Shown here: one piece after another, positions 1 to 6,176 of the stretch
How positions within the stretch are numbered: the stretch's first letter is position 1
Layout of the letters: every line of letters starts with the position of its first letter
Assembly (NCBI GenBank): GCA_964355545.1
Contig: CAYHEK010000009.1
Coordinates: 1-29,606 of the forward strand
Source of the DNA: JAPLGE01 sp964355545
Lineage (GTDB): Bacteria; Bipolaricaulota; Bipolaricaulia; UBA7950; UBA9294
Direction: 5' to 3'
DNA length: 29,606 nt
Notes under the pieces: generated by a model
The model's database searches: none
Seen by the model: the letters and a program-made list of their open reading frames with translations, nothing else
Told to the model about the DNA's origin: nothing
Position numbers and translations under genes: made by a program

Positions 1-135
1 GGATAGCCGTGGTGGGAGAGGGTACGACCAGATCCGCATCCACGTCGTGAATGTCAGGCGACCGAAGTAGCCGCGAACCGAGAAGAACGACCGCAAGCGG
101 ATAGACGGTTCCTCGAGTACGCTAAGACGAAAGCA

Positions 136-164
136 CCCTCACCGGTGCGGCGATCCGGTGAGGG
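136..164 (-). terminator. Rho-independent-like hairpin after the rhodanese gene
   Basis: A perfect 10-bp stem (CCCTCACCGG pairing with CCGGTGAGGG) closes a 9-base loop. It starts 10 bases past the stop codon of the minus-strand gene ending at 174. Read on the minus strand, the stem is followed by TGCTTTCG, which is only a short T run, so this is a terminator of moderate quality. It could also serve a gene entering from the left on the plus strand, although no T tract follows on that side. Confidence 0.5.
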
Positions 165-173
165 CGCTCCTTC

Positions 174-869
174 CTAGAGGACGTTTGAGGGCAGGATGTA
201 CTTCCCCTTTTGGAGCCGGATCCACTCGTCGAGGCCGCCGAGGAGGCTCCGTGCCTCGGGGAAGCCGTTCTGCTGCAGGGTCTGCGCCGCTTGATCGCTC
301 AAGGGACCGTTCTGGTCGTAGAGAATGATCAGGATCCCCTGAGGGAACTGGCTCGTCCACTGGTCGAGCTCCGCGTAAGGGACGTTGATTGCGCCGATCA
401 GGTGGCCAATAGCGTACTCCTCGGGCTCCCGTAGGTCGACGAGGAGGTAAAGCAGGTAGTTCAAGTCGCCGGCGGAGAGCTGGTAGGCCTCGGCGCGATT
501 GACAGTCCCAAGAAGGGCAAGCTGGAGTTCGGAGGTCTCCGGGTCGTTCGACGCGACGGTGATCGTCTTCGCGATTGCCCCCGCGAACCCGGACGTGTCG
601 ACGAGCGCGGCAAGCTCGACCGACTCCCCTGGGGCGAGGGTCGTCTTTGCAAGGGCGGTAGTCGTGCACCCGCAGCTCGTGGTGACCCCCGTGATCACGA
701 GAGGCTCGTCCCCCTCGTTCGTGAGGAGGAAGGTGTGGCTGACCGCGAGGCCGGCCACGACCTGCCCGAAGTCGTAGGATGGGTTGTCCACGCTGATCTT
801 CGGCGCTCCGATCGCCGCGGCCCCCAGCATGGCGACGGCGAGGAGAGAAACCAGAGCGATCCTGTTCAT
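174..869 (-). CDS. Exported DUF1573 protein with a C-terminal rhodanese-like domain
   Basis: A 231-residue protein. Residues 1-22 form a signal peptide or membrane anchor, so it probably acts outside the cytoplasmic membrane. Residues 25-123 match the DUF1573 fold (an Ig-like domain), including the family's SCGCT motif at 65-69. Residues 137-225 look like a rhodanese domain with DLREPEEY at 145-152 and a GGLDEW end motif. The loop that should carry the catalytic cysteine reads YDQNGPLS (184-191) and has no cysteine, so sulfurtransferase activity is unlikely and a binding role is more plausible. ATG at 869 is chosen because AAGGAGG lies 5 bases upstream and the hydrophobic leader starts there. 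The gene lies 19 bases behind the TlpA-type thioredoxin gene and probably shares its mRNA. Confidence 0.85.
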   Translation of the reverse strand: MNRIALVSLLAVAMLGAAAIGAPKISVDNPSYDFGQVVAGLAVSHTFLLTNEGDEPLVITGVTTSCGCTTTALAKTTLAPGESVELAALVDTSGFAGAIAKTITVASNDPETSELQLALLGTVNRAEAYQLSAGDLNYLLYLLVDLREPEEYAIGHLIGAINVPYAELDQWTSQFPQGILIILYDQNGPLSDQAAQTLQQNGFPEARSLLGGLDEWIRLQKGKYILPSNVL

Positions 870-888
870 AGCATCCTCCTTGGTGTGA

Positions 889-1656
889 TTATAGCCAGGG
901 TTCGAGGGTGGAGTCACTGAGGCGGACGGGGTGGTCGGAGAAGCGGACGATCCCCTGCCGGTCGATGACGAAGGTGTGAGGGATTCCGAAGATCCCGTAG
1001 CGGCGAGCGACCTCGCGCGCCGCAGAGAGCGAACCCCACACGGCGACAAGTTCCTTTGAGCCGCTCGTTGCCAGGTAGTCGATCGCGTCCTCGGCCGTGC
1101 GGTCGAGGCTCACCCCGACAAGGACGACCCCGGCCTCCCGATGGCGGGCGGCGAGGGCCTCGAGGCTTGGCATGGAGGCGCGGCACGGCGCGCACCAGCT
1201 CGCCCAGAAGTCGAGGATGACCACGCGGCCGCGAAGGTCGGAGAGGGTGATCCCGCCGCCGTGCAGACCGAGGAGGGCGAAGTCCGGCGCGGCCTGGCCG
1301 GCCTGGTTCCCCACGGGGATCCCCGCCGGGGCTGCGACCTCAAGGGGAGCGGTCCTTTCCGGGTCCCGCGCCGGTTCGGAGGCGACGACCGGCGGGGCAA
1401 CTTCCTTGGGGCTCGTTGTCGTTTGGTCCTCTCCTCCTTGGCCGGGTTCCGCCGCGGGAACGGCCTCGGTCGCCTCGCTCGAAGGGGTCACGCCTGGCGA
1501 GATGGGGACGGCCTCCGCCGTGGGCGGGAGGTCCTTCACGGGAGCTCGCTCGTGGAGGAGGACCGCGGCGACGGCGCCGAGCGCGAGGACCGCAACGAGG
1601 GTCAAGAGGACGTAGAGCCGCCGACTCCACCAAGCAGGTTTCTTTCCCGACCTCAT
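889..1656 (-). CDS. Membrane-anchored TlpA/ResA-type thioredoxin
   Basis: A 255-residue protein with a positively charged start, one membrane segment at about 15-34, a Pro/Ala/Glu-rich linker to about 118, and then an AhpC/TSA-thioredoxin domain. The redox motif WCAPC is at 154-158 and the cis-proline loop GIPHTF is at 224-229. Proteins of this type reduce disulfides outside the membrane, often for cytochrome c maturation or repair of exported proteins; the substrate here cannot be read from the sequence. GAGGAGG upstream supports the ATG at 1656. The downstream DUF1573/rhodanese-like gene starts 19 bases after the stop, so the two probably form an extracytoplasmic thiol module. Confidence 0.9.
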   Translation of the reverse strand: MRSGKKPAWWSRRLYVLLTLVAVLALGAVAAVLLHERAPVKDLPPTAEAVPISPGVTPSSEATEAVPAAEPGQGGEDQTTTSPKEVAPPVVASEPARDPERTAPLEVAAPAGIPVGNQAGQAAPDFALLGLHGGGITLSDLRGRVVILDFWASWCAPCRASMPSLEALAARHREAGVVLVGVSLDRTAEDAIDYLATSGSKELVAVWGSLSAAREVARRYGIFGIPHTFVIDRQGIVRFSDHPVRLSDSTLEPWL

Positions 1657-1886
1657 CCGTCTCCCTCCTCAGCGATCGATCTTGCAGGCGAAGAATCCCT
1701 CTGTCCAGCCCCCCTGTCTCGTTCCCCCAGCATAGCCGTCCTCGGTGAGGATCCCGTGAAGGCGCGGTGAAGCCGCCCTGAAAACCCGAGAGTGAGGCCG
1801 TCGGCTCCTCGATCGTGGCCCGGGGAGGCCCGGGAACGGTGAGGGTCGCTTCCTCTGCTCGAGTGATCAAGGCGTTTTCTCACTGA

Positions 1887-1908
1887 GCACGCGTTCTTTC
1901 GCGCGTGC
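1887..1908. repeat. Inverted repeat GCACGCG-N8-CGCGTGC
   Basis: Two perfect 7-base arms lie 11 bases upstream of the -35 box of the AbrB-type gene. There is no T tract and no gene ending nearby, so a terminator is unlikely. The position suits an operator, possibly for the AbrB/MazE-type product itself, but that is inference. Confidence 0.35.
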
Positions 1909-1919
1909 GACAGAGGGGC

Positions 1920-1947
1920 TTGACATGCTTTTTCTTGCTAGTAAAAT
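1920..1947 (+). promoter_or_regulatory. Sigma-70-type promoter of the AbrB-type gene
   Basis: The -35 box TTGACA (1920-1925) is a perfect consensus match. A 16-base spacer leads to TAAAAT (1942-1947), which matches five of six bases. Transcription would start near 1954, about 44 bases before the GTG start codon. Confidence 0.65.
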
Positions 1948-1997
1948 TCACAGTTCTGAGCGTACCGACCAGGCACGCTCTACAAAGGGGGTGCTCG

Positions 1998-2249
1998 GTG
2001 AGAGCGCAGGAGGGACCGAAGTTCTACGGCGCGGTCACGGTGAGCGAGCGGGGGCAGGTGGCAATCCCCGCTCGGGCTCGGCGAGACCTGGACATAGAGG
2101 AAGGCGAGAAGCTTCTGGTGTTTGCAGCCGGAGGAGCCGGGCTCTTCTTTACGAGAGCAGAGGAACTGAAGCGGAGGATGGGGAAGATGTTAGGGGTTTA
2201 CCAGGCCGCGTTGAAGAGCGACGAGAGAGGAGAAGAGCCGTCGAAATAA
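1998..2249 (+). CDS. AbrB/MazE/SpoVT-type DNA-binding protein
   Basis: An 83-residue protein. The N-terminal half carries the swapped-hairpin pattern typical of this family (V-T-V-S-E-R-G-Q-V-A-I-P, then A-R-R-D-L-D-I-E-E-G-E-K-L), which binds DNA as a dimer. The C-terminal part is a short charged helix. The GTG at 1998 is chosen because AAAGGGGGTG precedes it and because a start further upstream would add unrelated sequence overlapping the promoter. No MazF or PIN-type toxin gene lies next to it, so it is more likely a solitary transcription regulator than an antitoxin. The ABC exporter genes follow after 133 bases in the same direction and are candidate targets. Confidence 0.8.
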   Translation: MRAQEGPKFYGAVTVSERGQVAIPARARRDLDIEEGEKLLVFAAGGAGLFFTRAEELKRRMGKMLGVYQAALKSDERGEEPSK

Positions 2250-2253
2250 CGCA

Positions 2254-2273
2254 GGAGTCCTGGATAGGACTCC
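2254..2273 (+). other. Short perfect hairpin after the AbrB-type gene
   Basis: GGAGTCCT and AGGACTCC form an 8-bp stem with a 4-base loop, 5 bases past the stop codon. No T run follows, so it may be an attenuator, an RNA-stability element or a weak terminator between the regulator and the ABC transporter genes. Confidence 0.35.
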
Positions 2274-2382
2274 CTCGCCGGCGTTTCGTCCTTGTTCGAT
2301 GGGGCGCGCCGTTCTTTCCATCGGTTCCCGGAGAGCGCCCCGCTATCCGCGGGGGAGTCGGCTGAAGTAAAGAAGGAGTGGA

Positions 2383-3399
2383 ATGACCGCTACGGTAGAG
2401 ATCGAAGAGCTTGTGAAAGTGTACAAAGGGGGGATCCGCGCCGTCGACGGGGTCTCCTTCGGGGTCAACGAGCAGGAGATCTTCGGATTCCTCGGGCCCA
2501 ATGGCGCCGGGAAGTCCACGACCATCAAGTGCGTGATCGGGCTCCTGCGCCCCACGTCGGGGCGGATCCTCATCCGCGGCACGGATGTCCGCCAGAATCC
2601 GAAGCTGGTCAAGCGGACGATCGGCTACGCGTCACAGGAGACGGCCGTGGACGATCGCCTGACAGGATGGCAGAACCTCTTCCTCCAAGGTCGGTTCTTC
2701 CACCTCACGCGGAGACAGATCGCCGAGCGCGGCGAGGAGGTGCTGCGCCTGTGCGGCCTGTGGGAGAGGCGGAACGACTCCGCCGGGACCTACTCCGGCG
2801 GGATGCTGAAGCGGCTCGACATCGCCGCGGCCCTCATTCACCAGCCGAGCGTCCTTTTCCTGGACGAGCCGACGCTGGGACTCGATGTCCAGACCCGCAA
2901 GGTGATCTGGGAGTACATCGAGAAGCTTCGGAGCGAACAGAAGATGACGATCTTCCTCACCACGCACTACATGGAGGAGGCCGACGCCCTTTGCGACCGG
3001 TTGGCGATCATCGACCGGGGGAAGATCATGGCCATCGACCGACCGGGGACGCTCAAGGCCCAGATCGGCGGGGACGTGATCACGGCGCGCTTCGTCGCTT
3101 TGGATGAGAGGATCTCTCGGTTGGTTCAGGCGATCTCCGCGCTGCCCGAGACGATCGCGGTGACCTCCCTGGAGGACGGCTTGAAGCGGATCGTGGTCCA
3201 AAAGCGCGGAGACCAGGTGATCCCAGAAATCTTTGCCCTCGCGGCGAAGAACGAGGTCAGTGTGGAGTCGATCCGGCTCCACCGGCCGTCCCTGGACGAC
3301 GTGTACCTTCACTTCACCGGGCGCGAGATGCGCGACGAGCAGGGATCCCGGGAAGAGATCGGGAGGACCCGCATGATGCAGAGGAGGCTGCGACGATGA
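2383..3399 (+). CDS. ABC transporter ATP-binding protein, DrrA-like
   Basis: A 338-residue ATPase that would power the permease encoded next. Visible motifs are Walker A GPNGAGKST at 39-47, Q-loop Q85, signature YSGGM at 137-141, Walker B VLFLDEP at 157-163 and the switch histidine H195. The roughly 100-residue C-terminal extension after the nucleotide-binding domain is typical of the DrrA/CcmA-type exporters (drug, lipid or polysaccharide efflux). AAGAAGGAG upstream supports the ATG at 2383. The stop codon overlaps the permease start (ATGA at 3396-3399), so the two are translationally coupled. The substrate is not predictable from the sequence. Confidence 0.95.
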   Translation: MTATVEIEELVKVYKGGIRAVDGVSFGVNEQEIFGFLGPNGAGKSTTIKCVIGLLRPTSGRILIRGTDVRQNPKLVKRTIGYASQETAVDDRLTGWQNLFLQGRFFHLTRRQIAERGEEVLRLCGLWERRNDSAGTYSGGMLKRLDIAAALIHQPSVLFLDEPTLGLDVQTRKVIWEYIEKLRSEQKMTIFLTTHYMEEADALCDRLAIIDRGKIMAIDRPGTLKAQIGGDVITARFVALDERISRLVQAISALPETIAVTSLEDGLKRIVVQKRGDQVIPEIFALAAKNEVSVESIRLHRPSLDDVYLHFTGREMRDEQGSREEIGRTRMMQRRLRR

Positions 3400-4178
3400 C
3401 CATTTTCTCTGACGTTTGGTACGTGGCCTGGCGCGAGCTCGTGATCTTCGTGCGAACCCCGGCCCGCATCATCATGGTGGTGGTCCAACCGCTCATCTGG
3501 CTCGGCCTCATGGGGAACATGATGCAGGGGTTTGCGAAGAGCCCGATGGTCGGCCAGATGCTCGGCACCGGGAACTACCTCGCCTTCATGACACCAGGGA
3601 TCATCCTGATGACCGTCCTGTTCGGGGGCGCGTTCTCCGGCATGTCCATCGTCTGGGATCGGCGGATGGGGTACCTGGAGAAGCTTTTGGCGGCGCCGAT
3701 CTCCCGCGCGGCGATCCCGTTCGGGAAGGCGCTCGCGGCCGCACTCCAGGCCGGGATCCAGATCCTGATCATCACCCTCATTGCCACGGCTCTCGGCGTC
3801 CGATTCGCTACCGGGCCGCTCGGCCTCATCGTGATCCTCCTCATCGCCATGTGCTTCAGCCTGATCGTGAGCAGCCTATCCCTCTCCTTGGCGGCGCGCA
3901 TCAAGAGCCACGAGACGCTCATGGCGATCGTGAACTTCCTCACCATGCCGCTCATGTTCACGAGCAACGCCCTCTTCCCCACGCAGGCGATGCCCGGGTG
4001 GCTCGCCACGATCGCCGAGTACAACCCGGTCACCTACGCCGTGACCGCAATCCGCCAACTCACCGTATCGGGCTGGAATTGGCTTGCCATCGCCTCGAGC
4101 CTGGGGATCCTCGCGGGACTCGTGATTGTCTTCCTCGCCCTCTCGCGGTTCCTTTTCCAGCGGGCGACGGCGGAGTAG
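3396..4178 (+). CDS. ABC-2 type permease
   Basis: A 260-residue membrane protein with about six hydrophobic segments. The ABC-2 family signature is visible as a D-R-R-M-G-Y-L-E-K-L-L-A-A-P-I-S-R stretch after the second segment, and the typical N-P-V-T-Y-A-V-T-A-I-R-Q-L motif lies before the last segment. It pairs with the upstream ATPase, whose stop codon it overlaps by 4 bases. Half-size DrrB-like permeases work as dimers. A role in exporting a hydrophobic compound, or in self-protection, is likely but unproven. Its stop is followed by a short hairpin (4196-4216) without a T tract. Confidence 0.93.
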   Translation: MTIFSDVWYVAWRELVIFVRTPARIIMVVVQPLIWLGLMGNMMQGFAKSPMVGQMLGTGNYLAFMTPGIILMTVLFGGAFSGMSIVWDRRMGYLEKLLAAPISRAAIPFGKALAAALQAGIQILIITLIATALGVRFATGPLGLIVILLIAMCFSLIVSSLSLSLAARIKSHETLMAIVNFLTMPLMFTSNALFPTQAMPGWLATIAEYNPVTYAVTAIRQLTVSGWNWLAIASSLGILAGLVIVFLALSRFLFQRATAE

Positions 4179-4342
4179 CTCGCGCGGCTTGTTATCCTCT
4201 GCCGTTCGGGCAGAGGGAAGGAGATCCATCTTGAGCGGCCCGGGCCGCGGGCGCGGGGTCCGCTCATGCTCATCTTGCGTGAGACAAGACGTTGACTACC
4301 CCTTGCCCCGCTCCTTCCGTATCATCGTGAGAGGAGGGAAGA

Positions 4343-5170
4343 ATGGAGATCGAGGCTCTCAAGCACAAGGCGAGCGCGCTGCGGGGGGACGTCTTGCGCA
4401 TGGTGACCCAGGCGAACTCGGGGCACCCCGGCGGCGCCTTGGGGATGGCCGACGTCCTCACGGCCCTTTTCTGGCGCTACCTCCGCCACGATCCCAAGCG
4501 GCCGGACTGGCCGGAACGCGACCGTTTCCTCCTCTCGAATGGCCACACCTGCCCGATCCTGTACGCGATCCTTGCCGACCGCGGCTACTTCCCGCGCGAG
4601 GAGCTGTGGCGCTTCCGCAGGCTCGGCGCTCTCTTGCAGGGGCACCCGTCCACGGCGTGGAAGATCCCCGGGGTCGAGGTGTCAGCCGGCTCGCTCGGGA
4701 ACGGGCTCTCCGTCGCCCTGGGGATGGCCCTCGCCGCGGGGCTCGACGGCCGCGATTCGCGGGTGTACTGCTCGATCTCTGACGCGGAATGCCAGGAGGG
4801 GCAGCCCTGGGAAGCGGCGACCGCCGCGGTCCACTATCGCATCGATAACCTCTGTGCGATCCTCGACTGGAACGGCTGCCAGATCGACGGCCACACGAAG
4901 GCGATCATGGACGTCGGCGACCTCGCGGCGAAGTTCCGCGCCTTCGGCTGGAAGATAGAAGAGATCGACGGGCATGATTACAGAGCGATCACGGCCGCGT
5001 TCGACTCGTTCCTCGAGGCTCAGGGCTCCGGGAGGCCGACCCTTCTTGCCTGCCACAACACGCTCGGGAAGGGGGTCTCGTTCATGGAGGATGACCCCAA
5101 GTGGCACCACGGCGCCCTCTCCCCCGACGAGCTCAGGCAGGCCCTTGTTGAACTCGGCCTAGAGCCCTGA
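4343..5170 (+). CDS. Transketolase, N-terminal (ThDP-binding) subunit
   Basis: A 275-residue protein equivalent to the first half of transketolase, as in split transketolases of archaea and many anaerobes. Visible features are GHPGG (28-32), NGH (67-69) and the ThDP/Mg motif running from D147 to N177. The usual GDGE is SDAE here (146-149): the metal-binding aspartate is kept but both glycines are replaced. The C-terminal pyrimidine-binding and transferase subunit, usually the next gene, is absent, because the next gene runs on the other strand. The partner must be encoded elsewhere if the enzyme is active. GAGAGGAGGG upstream supports the ATG. The 3' end overlaps the convergent flavoprotein gene by 12 bases. 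Confidence 0.92.
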   Translation: MEIEALKHKASALRGDVLRMVTQANSGHPGGALGMADVLTALFWRYLRHDPKRPDWPERDRFLLSNGHTCPILYAILADRGYFPREELWRFRRLGALLQGHPSTAWKIPGVEVSAGSLGNGLSVALGMALAAGLDGRDSRVYCSISDAECQEGQPWEAATAAVHYRIDNLCAILDWNGCQIDGHTKAIMDVGDLAAKFRAFGWKIEEIDGHDYRAITAAFDSFLEAQGSGRPTLLACHNTLGKGVSFMEDDPKWHHGALSPDELRQALVELGLEP

Positions 5171-6166
5171 CGCCTTCCCCGGTCGGGACCAGTCGGGGCG
5201 GAGAGCCTTCCTGCCGGCGAGGTAGCGTTCCGCAGCGGCGGCGGCGATCGCGCCATCGGCCGCGGCGATCACCGCCTGTCTCAGTCGTACGCAGGTGACG
5301 TCGCCCGCGGCGAAGACGCCCGGGACGCTCGTTTGTCTCTCCTCGTCTACAACCATGCAGCCGTCCGCGCCGAGGGCGACCTCTTCCCCGAGGAAGCCCG
5401 TGATCGGCCGGGCACCCTGGAGGTAGAGGAAGACACCGGCGACGGGGAGGGTCGTCTCGCCACCGTCCCCGACTGCAAATCGCACCGCCTCGACCCTCTC
5501 CTCTCCCACGATCTCGCGCAGGGATGTCCGTAGGTGGACCTCGATGCGCGCCGTCCCTTCCACCTCCTCGACGAGACGCGGCGAGGTTCGGAGCCTCTCT
5601 GTGGGGACGAGGAGGTGGATCCTCTTCGCGAACTTGGTGAGGAAGAGGGCCTCCTCGGCCGCCTCGTCGGTCGCCCCGGCCACGGCGACCTCCGCGTCGC
5701 GGAAGAAGAAGCCATCGCAGGTCGCACAGTAGGAGACCCCGCGGCCGATGAGCCTCTCCTCGCCGGGCACGGTCTTTTCTCGTCCCATGGAGCCGGTAGA
5801 GACGATCACGGCCCGCCCGCGCCAGACGCCCTTCGTCCCGCGGACCTCCTTCGTCTCGCCGCCGAGTCGGGCGAGGATTACCTTGTCCTCCACGAAGTGT
5901 GCCCCAAACCCCGCTGCCTGGCCGCGGATCCTCTCAAGGAGAGAGAGCCCGCTCGTCTCACCGGGGAGGCCGGGGTAGTTGGCGATCCTCTCCGCTTGAG
6001 CGAGGGCTCCCGCCGCGATCCCCTTGTCCACCACGAGGGTGGACAGGGCCGCGCGGGCGGCGTACAGGGCCGCCGTGGAGCCGGCCGGCCCGCCGCCGAT
6101 GACGACGACGTCGTAGAGCTCCTGTTTTGGAGTCCCTTCCTCCCGCGAGGGAAGGGGAAGTTCCAT
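5159..6166 (-). CDS. Thioredoxin-reductase-like flavoprotein with atypical pyridine-nucleotide site
   Basis: A 335-residue low-molecular-weight thioredoxin reductase homologue. The FAD-binding GGGPAG is at 24-29, the redox-active CATC at 147-150 and a GVFAAGDV FAD motif near residue 290. The second Rossmann motif is GATDEA (164-169) instead of GGGDSA, and the HRR motif that grips the NADPH 2'-phosphate is replaced by a V-P-T-E-R sequence. The donor may therefore be NADH, ferredoxin or something else. ATG at 6166 is chosen because AAAGGAGG lies 4 bases upstream. An in-frame ATG at 6187 would overlap clpB and has no better ribosome site. The gene starts 10 bases after the clpB stop, so it is probably co-transcribed and heat-inducible. 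Confidence 0.88.
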   Translation of the reverse strand: MELPLPSREEGTPKQELYDVVVIGGGPAGSTAALYAARAALSTLVVDKGIAAGALAQAERIANYPGLPGETSGLSLLERIRGQAAGFGAHFVEDKVILARLGGETKEVRGTKGVWRGRAVIVSTGSMGREKTVPGEERLIGRGVSYCATCDGFFFRDAEVAVAGATDEAAEEALFLTKFAKRIHLLVPTERLRTSPRLVEEVEGTARIEVHLRTSLREIVGEERVEAVRFAVGDGGETTLPVAGVFLYLQGARPITGFLGEEVALGADGCMVVDEERQTSVPGVFAAGDVTCVRLRQAVIAAADGAIAAAAAERYLAGRKALRPDWSRPGKASGL

Positions 6167-6176
6167 GGGGCCTCCT

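Larger units (their letters stand above)
1657..1997. other. Intergenic region with a palindrome and one promoter
   Basis: This 341-base stretch separates the divergent TlpA-type and AbrB-type genes. No convincing coding frame is visible. It holds a 7-bp inverted repeat (GCACGCG, 8-base loop, CGCGTGC) at 1887-1908 and, just after it, a good plus-strand promoter at 1920-1947. On the minus strand a weak TATGCT (1729-1734) could serve tlpA, but no matching -35 box was found. Confidence 0.5.

Noticed and set aside
2..70. Open plus-strand frame at the left edge ending in TAG, possibly the tail of a gene entering the window
   Set aside because: Only 22 codons are visible and no family is recognisable; a minus-strand frame is also open over the same bases.
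1905..1997. N-terminal extension of the AbrB-type protein
   Set aside because: It would overlap the strong promoter at 1920-1947, and the family match begins after the GTG at 1998.
4196..4216. 8-bp hairpin (CCTCTGCC/GGCAGAGG) after the ABC permease gene, a candidate terminator
   Set aside because: It is followed by GAAGGAGA with no T tract, so it is not convincing as an intrinsic terminator.
4292..4325. TTGACT and TATCAT before the transketolase gene
   Set aside because: The spacing is 22 bases, too long for a normal promoter; no better pair was found.
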